From assembly GCF_020829495.1 (NCBI RefSeq), contig NZ_JAIVFQ010000019.1, positions 42,997 to 106,996 on the forward strand: a stretch of DNA of 64,000 nt. Direction: 5' to 3'. This document shows, piece by piece, positions 45,230 to 53,200 of the stretch. Every line of letters begins with the position of its first letter. Positions within the stretch are counted from its first letter, which is position 1. The notes beneath the pieces are model-generated. The model made no database searches, had not been told where the DNA came from, and worked only from the letters and a program-made list of their open reading frames with translations. This DNA is from Nostoc favosum CHAB5714. GTDB lineage: Bacteria > Cyanobacteriota > Cyanobacteriia > Cyanobacteriales > Nostocaceae. Both the position numbers and the translations under genes were made by a program.

Positions 45230-45793
45230 CTAAAGATAACGATTGCGGTAGTTATCTTTTGAAAGTTTGCCAGATTTTTTAGTAGTCCATTGCCATAAAG
45301 GAGTTAAGCGTTCAACATCCTGGAATAATAACCGCCAAGAGTCATTATACGTGTACTGGTAAATAACATTAGCCAGCACACGTAAACATCTTAGCGGTTG
45401 GCTTTTTACTTGTTCTTCAGCAAAACGAAGGACGATCCAGTTTGCTTGGACAAAGCATTTATTACGATAGTCATCCATACCTACACAGTGAATTGGTTCA
45501 TGAGTGAGGAGAGTAAATGGTTCGTCAATCTCTAAATCAATGTGCAAGTTTGTATTTGGTTCCACGAAAAGAAAATCGGCACTGTAAGCGGCTGTGTGGT
45601 TCAAAGGTAGCAACTCTTGTTGAGAAAAAATGTGAGGGTCAAAATACTTTTGTAGTGTCAAGCCAAAATCCATCTCAGAAGCGCCTAACTTCGTGCTTTC
45701 GTTTGATTTTGAAGGTAAAATCAATGGCTCAAAACGGCCTTGTTTAACACCTTCGGGAATAAGCAATATGGGATAACAAGGACGGTTTTTCAT
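45230..45793 (-). CDS. PD-(D/E)XK-like nuclease-fold protein
   Basis: 187 residues from the ATG at 45793 (MKNRPCYPIL); the frame extends upstream inside the divergent gene but without a better start. The core has SADFLFVEPNTNLHIDLEIDEPF, in which an Asp and Glu-x-Asp sit on neighbouring strands, followed by QANWIVLRFAEEQVKS, the pattern of DUF559/Vsr-like endonuclease folds. The active-site Lys is less obvious, so catalysis is uncertain. Its start codon shares bases with that of the divergent AAA ATPase gene (CATG at 45791-45794). A function in DNA repair or restriction is possible. Confidence 0.6.
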   Translation of the reverse strand: MKNRPCYPILLIPEGVKQGRFEPLILPSKSNESTKLGASEMDFGLTLQKYFDPHIFSQQELLPLNHTAAYSADFLFVEPNTNLHIDLEIDEPFTLLTHEPIHCVGMDDYRNKCFVQANWIVLRFAEEQVKSQPLRCLRVLANVIYQYTYNDSWRLLFQDVERLTPLWQWTTKKSGKLSKDNYRNRYL

Positions 45794-47537
45794 GAATGAT
45801 TTAATGACAGAACTTTTCAAGTTAATTAAACTACAAAACCCGATATTTGCTCTAGAATATCCTTTACAAGAACGACCAAATTTATTAAGCAATATTGCTT
45901 TTGAATGTGAATTACAAAATATCAAATGTTACTTGTGGTCATTTGAAGATGATTCTTTATACCAATTACAAATTGATACAGGAAAACTAACATTACAAAG
46001 CGTTAGTGAGTATCAACCTAAAGAGAAATCTCGACAAGAACACTATTTTGAAATCTTGCGCTTTTGGAAATTCACTCAGTTACAAGGCGTTCTCATATTA
46101 GAGGGGATATTTCCTTGGTTAACTAGCAATTCTGAGTTTCTCACCAGTGAGTGGATTAAGTCGGCTCTGATTAACCTGAAATTATATAACCGTAATTCGC
46201 CTAAAACTGCCATCCTCTTGGGGCCAAACGCTAGCTTATCACCGGATATTGCAGCAGAAGTAGTCACTCTTTATCAACAACTACCAACTATCGCAGAAAT
46301 TACTACTTGTTTAAAGCAATTGTTGCCCGAATACAATTGCTCAGAAATTGATGAAACGGCTCAAGCTGGCGTGGGATTATATATAGCAGACATTGAGTAC
46401 GCTATCAAACACATTATTGCTTCTGGTTTGTTTGAGCCTCGTGAATTTACAAAACATTTACTTGCTTACAAAGTCAACCTATTCAAACGAGTTCATAACA
46501 TAGAGTTTCTCCAGCCCCCAGCAATGAAAATAGGCGGGTTAGAGTTGATGCAAGAGTCATTCCTCAAGTATAAACAACTGATGACTCCACTAGCACAAGC
46601 CTATAATCTGCGGATTCCAAAAGGTGTTCTGCTGATAGGCCCACCCGGAACCGGAAAATCTTACTCGGCTAAAGTTTGTTCTCAATTGTTGGGTATACCA
46701 ATGATGATTGTGGAGTGGGGCAACTTCCGAAGTTACGGGGATCAAGCTCAGTTTAAGCTCAAAAAACTACTAGCGTTGGTGGATAGAATAGACCGGATTA
46801 TCTTCTATTTGGACGATTTTGACAAAGGTTTTGCGGGAGATGATGACTTAGGTAGACGGCTGGCAGGAATGTTATTGACATGGATGCAAGAGCGAACGAG
46901 TAATGTCTTAATTATTGCCTCGGCTAACAATTTAGAATTACTGCCGCCAGAATTAACCAGATGTGGACGGTTTGACGATATCTTCAAAGTGGACTTGCCT
47001 AACAATGGGGAAAGACACGAAATATTTAAAATCCACTTGGCAAGGTTTGATCAGCGTTTCCGTAATGGCTCTGACGTTTACAGTGAACAAGAATGGCGCA
47101 GACTCCTGAAAGAAACATACCGTTGTGTCGGTGCGGAAATTGGAGCTATTGTCGAAAAAGCCGCAGCTTCAACTTTCTGTCTGATGTTTGAAAACTCTAC
47201 AAATGACCAAGCCCCGTTGGGGCAGGGTGTGGGGTGTGGGGTGTGGGGTGTGAGGGAAGAAATAGCCCCAACAACCTCTTGCGTACAAGCCCCGTCTTCA
47301 CTGCACCCTACCCCCTACCCCCTACACCCTATTTTTGACGATAACTATTCCCAACTCCCGCCATTAGAAATCACTGTTGCCGCCTTATTAGAGGCCAGAC
47401 AGAACATTAATCCGCTAGCTATCAGGGAGGCGGACAAAGTTGAGAGGATGCGAAACCGAGCTTCTTTGCAAGGACTACCTTCAAGCCCAATTGATGATTC
47501 GGTTTACAGCCACGGCAATATTAATATTTTTAGTTAA
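45792..47537 (+). CDS. AAA+ ATPase of the Ycf46-like type
   Basis: 581 residues. The ATPase core lies at about 245-440: Walker A IGPPGTGKSYSAK, Walker B IIFYLDDFDKGFAG (with Asp-Asp in place of the usual Asp-Glu), sensor stretch VLIIASANNLELLPPELTRCGRFDDIF with the arginine finger. The N-terminal 230 residues correspond to Ycf46-like N-domains (NPIFALEYPLQERPN). Ycf46-type proteins influence inorganic carbon use in cyanobacteria, but plasmid paralogues have no known role. A repeat-derived linker is inserted after the lid domain (see 47215-47330). The gene starts back-to-back with the nuclease-like gene. Confidence 0.82.
   Translation: MNDLMTELFKLIKLQNPIFALEYPLQERPNLLSNIAFECELQNIKCYLWSFEDDSLYQLQIDTGKLTLQSVSEYQPKEKSRQEHYFEILRFWKFTQLQGVLILEGIFPWLTSNSEFLTSEWIKSALINLKLYNRNSPKTAILLGPNASLSPDIAAEVVTLYQQLPTIAEITTCLKQLLPEYNCSEIDETAQAGVGLYIADIEYAIKHIIASGLFEPREFTKHLLAYKVNLFKRVHNIEFLQPPAMKIGGLELMQESFLKYKQLMTPLAQAYNLRIPKGVLLIGPPGTGKSYSAKVCSQLLGIPMMIVEWGNFRSYGDQAQFKLKKLLALVDRIDRIIFYLDDFDKGFAGDDDLGRRLAGMLLTWMQERTSNVLIIASANNLELLPPELTRCGRFDDIFKVDLPNNGERHEIFKIHLARFDQRFRNGSDVYSEQEWRRLLKETYRCVGAEIGAIVEKAAASTFCLMFENSTNDQAPLGQGVGCGVWGVREEIAPTTSCVQAPSSLHPTPYPLHPIFDDNYSQLPPLEITVAALLEARQNINPLAIREADKVERMRNRASLQGLPSSPIDDSVYSHGNINIFS
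47215..47330. repeat. Repeat insertion read in frame inside the AAA ATPase gene
   Basis: Tandem GGGTGTG units (47222-47253) are followed by CACCCTACCCCCTAC-type units (47301-47328), a loosely palindromic element. It is translated as GQGVGCGVWGV and PSSLHPTPYPLHP, between the lid and the final helices, with no stop or frame change. Confidence 0.7.
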
Positions 47538-47539
47538 TT

Positions 47540-48070
47540 ATGTTGCTCCCGATTTCAAGAAAGCTAGATTATGCTGCCATCAAAGGTTTAAGGATACTAG
47601 GTTCTATTGCTGGTATCTCAATTATTGTTGGCACGATATCCTTAAGCTTGATCGCTTCTCGTCCACAGCATCTTCCCATTAGCTATAAGCTGAATCGCAA
47701 CAATTACACCTTTTATTTAGAAGAGGCTAAGGAACCAACCCAATTACAAAAAGGATTGAAATATCGCTCTCACCTCGCCAGCGATCGCGGAATGTTGTTC
47801 AATTTGGGAAAGCCGTATAAAAATGCAGCGTTTTGGATGTATAAAGTAAACTTTCCGCTTGACATAATATTTATTCATCAAGGAGTAGTGACACTTGTAG
47901 TGCATAGTGCTACTCCCTGCCCTAAACACCCTTGTCAAATATATACGGCTCCGATTGCTACTCATGTACTGGAACTGCCTTCAGGTATGGCTAAGTTAAC
48001 TAATATTAAAATCCGAGATAAAATAACTTTTTCTCAACAGCAGTTATCAGGTTCTAATGGTAAAATTTAG
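47540..48070 (+). CDS. DUF192-family protein with an N-terminal membrane anchor
   Basis: 176 residues. A hydrophobic helix (ILGSIAGISIIVGTISLSLIA) is followed by the DUF192 domain: LEEAKEPTQLQKGLKYRSHLASDRGMLF, FWMYKVNFPLDIIFI, and a C-terminal VLELPSGMAKLTNIKIRD. DUF192 domains are small extracytoplasmic beta-barrels of unknown function. It begins two bases after the AAA gene stop and is likely co-transcribed with it. Confidence 0.85.
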   Translation: MLLPISRKLDYAAIKGLRILGSIAGISIIVGTISLSLIASRPQHLPISYKLNRNNYTFYLEEAKEPTQLQKGLKYRSHLASDRGMLFNLGKPYKNAAFWMYKVNFPLDIIFIHQGVVTLVVHSATPCPKHPCQIYTAPIATHVLELPSGMAKLTNIKIRDKITFSQQQLSGSNGKI

Positions 48071-48306
48071 CAATGTTATTTGTAAGAATTTAGGAGCCGA
48101 TCCAATTCGCAACTTGTAATCACAGTTATTGCTAGTGGGAGCTTAAACCTACCAGTTGCTTATTCACTGCTCATTTTTAAAATCATTAGAGGCTTAAACC
48201 CCTGAAATCATCTAAATTATCCGATTAGACAGGTATGGATTCTAGTTGCGAATTGCGAATTTTTACAGATTGTCCCCGCATTCAGTTTTTTAAAACTCAA
48301 AAAAGT

Positions 48307-48996
48307 ATGATTCGTGTACTAATAATTGATGATTACCCAATTCTGCGGCTGGGAATCAGGACTGCCCTAGAGAGTGTAAATATACAAGTCCAAGAAGCGG
48401 ATTCAGGGGAACAAGGCTTGCAACAGGTTAGAGACACTCATCCCGATGTTGTAATTCTAAAAATCGACTTGCCCGATGTCAGTGGCATTGATTTAATTTC
48501 CGAAATTAATCAAGAGTTTCCCCATGTCAAAATAGTCGTCTTGTCTGGGCATTCCGATGAAGGTCTATTAAAAATGGCTTTTAATGCTGGTGCTAATTCC
48601 TACTTGCTAAGTGATACAAGAGCAGACATTTTATTATATGCAGTTGAAATGTCCTATCAAGGACAGTGCTGGATTGATCCCAGGCTGTCTCGTTCTATCT
48701 TAGATATCAAAGAGGAGGATAACTCTTTGAGAAAAGGAAAAAAGTTTGGCGAATCTTTAACTTCAATGGAGATGAGAGTTCTTAAGTTAATGGCTGTGGG
48801 ATTTTCCAATGAAAGAATAGCTGACAATTTGCACGTTTCTCCAGGTTCAATTCGAGGATATACAAACTCTCTCAACCTAAAACTAGGGGCGCAAAATCGC
48901 ACTCATGCAGTTTTTCGTGCTATTTGCCTGGGTTACATAAACTACAAATCTCTGTTTAGTGAGATTTCTGGGGACGAAAATCTAGAAGCTGTTTAG
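48307..48996 (+). CDS. NarL/FixJ-type response regulator with degenerate receiver
   Basis: About 229 residues from the ATG at 48307; the frame starts 72 bp earlier, but that stretch contains a TTGCGAATTGCGAATT repeat. The receiver keeps the acidic pair (Asp8, Asp9) and the Ser/Thr switch (VLSGHSDE). The phosphoacceptor position is Lys52 (VVILKIDLPDVSG) and the conserved Lys is Ser102 (SYLLSDT), so normal phosphorylation is not expected. The C-terminal LuxR-type HTH (about 155-215) is intact: LTSMEMRVLKLMAVGFSNER and DNLHVSPGSIRGY. It probably acts as a phosphorylation-independent regulator. Targets are unknown; no cognate kinase is adjacent. Confidence 0.85.
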   Translation: MIRVLIIDDYPILRLGIRTALESVNIQVQEADSGEQGLQQVRDTHPDVVILKIDLPDVSGIDLISEINQEFPHVKIVVLSGHSDEGLLKMAFNAGANSYLLSDTRADILLYAVEMSYQGQCWIDPRLSRSILDIKEEDNSLRKGKKFGESLTSMEMRVLKLMAVGFSNERIADNLHVSPGSIRGYTNSLNLKLGAQNRTHAVFRAICLGYINYKSLFSEISGDENLEAV

Positions 48997-49032
48997 CTGG
49001 TTTGATTCCACAACTTCTACTTTAGAAAGACA

Positions 49033-49664
49033 ATGCAATCTACTAATTTTACTCGTAAGAGTCTCATTCTTACCTTGGCTTTAGCTGTTGCTTCCTGTCA
49101 ATCGACCGTTGGGGCTGGCTCAACTGAACAAAATATGTCTGTACCTGCGGCAGATAATTTTACTCAAAAAGTTAAAACTCTTGCTCAAGAATACCCTCCA
49201 CTGTACCGAGTATCCTGGAATGTCTGCGGTGTCCAGAAAAGGGTGAGTATTGGTCGCACTCTCCTAAATCAGTGCGTTGATGCTCAATCTACCCGAACGA
49301 TGTTAGTTTGGGGGGCGACTGGTGGATACAAGCTAATCCCGACCCACCAGTATACAGGTGGGGTTCAATCTCATCTTTTTGTTGAATCAAAGGGTTGTTT
49401 TGGATTGAATAAGCCAAGCAGTAATGCTCAGTATTACAAAGCTAGAACATTTCTTGTTGCACAACTTGCTCAAAAAGATAAATTTAAGCCAACAGCCCAA
49501 GTAAAACTCACCCAGTTGTCTGATGAAAAAAAAAAGATGCCATTGCTGAACTGATCACTAATCCGCCTGAAACTTTTTCTCCTGTCGTGACTCCTGATGA
49601 TTGCCAGTCTGAACAGCAATGGACTTCTGTTTATGCGCGTGCTATCCCCCCTGGTTACAAGTAG
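49033..49664 (+). pseudogene. Lipoprotein gene interrupted at a 10-A tract; possible -1 frameshift
   Basis: The first frame starts MQSTNFTRKSLILTLALAVA with a lipobox VASC (Cys22) and ends at 49552-49554 after 173 residues. At the A10 run (49526-49535) a second frame takes over and reads KDAIAELITNPPETFSP, DDCQSEQQWTSVYARAI, PPGYK to a TAG at 49662-49664. The zero-frame codons are GAA AAA AAA AAG, which contain the heptamer A AAA AAG used for -1 slippage in dnaX. Thus the full product may need -1 slippage, or the gene is broken. The 3' end overlaps the convergent gene by 10 bp. The protein has no recognised family. Confidence 0.7.
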
Positions 49665-50188
49665 GGCGTGTCCTTATCGAAAGGTAGACTGCTGGGTTCT
49701 TCATTGTTTCTCAAGTCTACCTCCATTTGTTGAAGGCGTTGTTTGTATGTGCCGTTAGCAGGCTTGAGCGATCGCATGAGCCAAGCACCATAGTTAATGC
49801 CTTGTTCTGCGTGGGATGCTGACATTTTATTGAAGTTTTCTATTTCAATCTTTTGACGGCGTTCCATCTCTGCCAACCATCCCTCGCTAATTCCCTGTTT
49901 CAGAGCAGATTCAATATACTCGGCTCTGAGAGTACCATCTGGATTAAATTGTTTCTTTTCTTCTGAAGAAAGGAAATCATAAGCTGTATACTCTATCCAT
50001 TCTTCTGGATCTGTTTCGTCCAGGCGTTTCCATTCATCGTATTCTGCTTTACATCTACGAGCATAACTATCAATTGCTGCATTATTCATACCTCTAGATA
50101 GCATCTGTTCTCTGGCTTCAGGTTTTAAAGTACCATCTGGATTAAATTCTTTACGATTCATGTTGATCCAGCGTTTAATTCTTGACAT
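49655..50188 (-). CDS. Hypothetical protein with two FNPDGTL repeats
   Basis: 177 residues. The motif FNPDGTLKPEAREQMLSRGM recurs as FNPDGTLRAEYIESALKQGI about 65 residues later, so the protein has two copies of a short helical unit. The start is an ATG preceded by GGGGGG and GTGTAGT. It diverges from the polymerase-like gene with a 36-bp gap, so the two may share a regulatory region. No family is recognised. Confidence 0.65.
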   Translation of the reverse strand: MSRIKRWINMNRKEFNPDGTLKPEAREQMLSRGMNNAAIDSYARRCKAEYDEWKRLDETDPEEWIEYTAYDFLSSEEKKQFNPDGTLRAEYIESALKQGISEGWLAEMERRQKIEIENFNKMSASHAEQGINYGAWLMRSLKPANGTYKQRLQQMEVDLRNNEEPSSLPFDKDTPYL

Positions 50189-50224
50189 ACTACACCCCCC
50201 AAAAAATGAACTTTAAATAAAACT

Positions 50225-53200
50225 ATGTCGCTTGAATTTAAGCATTTTGATACTCGGTTAAACCAGTGGATTCATCCCAATGGTGATAATAAGAATTCTC
50301 AGTCAATTTTAACTGAAAAGTTAGATAATACTCTACTAGAATTTTACTTTCCTGGTAAGAAATTTTCTTTTGGGCATTTAGATGAATATAGTACCCCAGA
50401 AAATTTAAGAAATCATCCAGATGGGCATACTCTTTTATTATCTTCTAAAACCAGATTACTGTATGGTTCGCCGGAATGTTTAGAAGTAATCAATAAGCTA
50501 TGCCCTGATAGAAAAGATAGGGGAGCTTACGGCTCAATATTTTTGGGTGCTTGTAAAAATGCAATTAACGAAGAATTAAATATTTTAATTGTCGATGATT
50601 CTAATGGAGAAAATGGAGGAGTAGTTGACAAACAAGATGCTTATAAATTAGTAGGAGATTGCTATGGTCAAATTTCAACTCAACTTTATAACAAGTTAAC
50701 GAAAAGGGAGGAACAACAAGATTACCGCATTATTCAGCATCGCTTTGGTTGGACAGAAAAAGATGGGCAAGATACTAAATATCGCTTCGGCAAAGGGACA
50801 CTAAGACCTTATAACTTAGAAAAAATAAGATATGCTGATACTAATAACGAACCCAAAATTGACCTAGTTTTGCCTCTCTCCAGCTTCAAAGGCACAGACA
50901 AGGATCGCCCTGATGGCCCCAGTAAGCCGCAGATTCAACCAAGACTCTACAGACAAAAGATTTGGCTTGGCGAAAAGTCGCAATCAGAGCGTGGGAAGAC
51001 TGCAATATCTCAACTACTGGCATCATTCCCCCAAGGCATTAAAGACTTCGCTGAGGAACTAGAAGCCCAAGCCCAAAAGCTGTCCCAATCCCAAAGTGAC
51101 CCCAGGAAGATAGCACAACTTTACTGCCAGAAGTATGAACAGCGCAAAACTTTTAACGAAGAACAGAAATTATCTTTAAAAACGGAAATTCCCGAACAAG
51201 TTGCTAATGCTTCACTTATTAAAGAATTAGAATTACTCACTTGCAATCAAGCTGAAGAACAATTTCAAGCAAGTGATGACTTAAATGAGAAATCAGCGAA
51301 AGATGATTTATTAATGTACAAACTGATTAAGGCTGACTTAATTGGAGGGCATAATCAGCTTTTAGAAACAGAGAAGGTGAGGAAAGAACTCGCTAAGTTC
51401 GTCCAGGGTGAGTGGCGGGATATTGCTCTAGGGCGGACGCTGGCTTTTGATAGAGGGATGGTCATTCCATCCAAGAATTTGAAGAATGGAGAAATCTGTG
51501 TCCCTTGGTTGGATGAAGGTGAAAAAATTTTAAACTTCCGTTCTCCATTCCTCAACTCTAATGGTTTATGCGTTTCAATTAATAAGCTTGTTGATGACCG
51601 TCTAGGGCCAGACGGTGAGCCGTTAAAAGGAGTTATTGTTGTTAACGATGAAGATTTAGAACGCATCAAGGCGAGACTTCAACAGGGCGAAATAGCACCA
51701 TTAGAAACCGAATCTCAACGCCAGGGAAGAGATTTTGATGGTGATTGTATTGGCGTAGCACTTGCAAGCAAGTATCCTACTTTTACAGCCGAAGCTGAGT
51801 ATAGGACTCTGCCACCAAACGCTTATCGTCCAACTATTAAAGAAAAGAAACAATCATTTTATATAGATGGTAAGCAACCACCATTTGAAGAAATCGCTAT
51901 CCACATGAGCGATAGTATCAGCGTAGGCGTGATTAATAATCAAGTGACCGCATTAGAGGCATTAGAGTCGGAAATTGAAATATTAAAACTTTACGGAACA
52001 CCTGAGCAAAAATCCCAGTATATAGATAAAGTATCAGATCATTATCAAAAATTATTAAAAGCTGAGAATTCCTTTATTAATCCATCACCAATTAGAGAAG
52101 AATATAAGCCTTACATAAAATATTTTGTAGCTTTAGCAAATTCACCTAGAACGGATGAAATCATATCCCAATCGATGGAAAAAAATCGCTCCTTATATCG
52201 GCTTATGATTGAGGAGGCGTGTTATCACAATCAAATAGCCGTAGATTTATTCAAAAGTTCTAAAAAGCCGGAGATGGGCTTAATTAGGGAAAACAACCGT
52301 TATTTATATCGCCAAGTTGATTATATTAAAGATAAAAAATCCCCTACAGCTTATTTAAATTCTGAGATAAAAACTGAAGGTTACTCACCAGTTGAGTTAC
52401 TAATTAACCAAACCAATAAATACTTTCAACAATCACAACTAGAATCACGCCCCATAGTTCAGTTCCACGATTTATTTAACGGTGTTGAGTTTACACCACA
52501 GCAGAGATTCAGTGCGATCGCTGCCAAGTACGAGTTCGACAAGTTATTTAACGCAGCTATGGCAATGGAAAGGCGGAGGGAGAGTGAGCGTGGCCCTAGT
52601 GCCATCATCCAAACGCAACAGGGGTCAAAACTTGAGATTACAAACTTAATTCGATACGATCATCCTCTGATCTGGAAAGCTCAAACCATTAATTTGAAAC
52701 TAGAGGCGGATAATCGCTCATCGAAATTATTGGCAGTTGCCCAAATAAATAATGAAATTGGGGACTCAGGACAGCCCCAATACTATAAGTTAGGTACAGT
52801 TAGCCCCCAGTCTGTTCAAGAATATGGACTCAAGCCAGGGATGTCAGCTAATAATGCTTCTGTAGTTGAATTCCGACCTGAACTAACTAAAGGGCAAACC
52901 AGATTAATGTTCCAGCAAGCTTATAAATTTGCTGAAGAATTTCGTTCGAGTATCCCAGAGCAGGAGAAATTGTCAGCAGCATCGGCGGCGTGGAGCGTGG
53001 GCGCGGCGCGACAGGATGAGTTAGAAGATAAACAGTTAGATAAAAGCCCTATTCAGAAAAAGACTCCCAACTTTGTGTTTGCGGCGTTCAGCGATGAAAT
53101 TATTTCTCGGCTTCCACATCTGCAATTTACTGATTTACGAGTCGGGACATTAGGTAATGAGGCGAACAACTTCAAGGATAAAACTTGGAATCAGGGTGAG

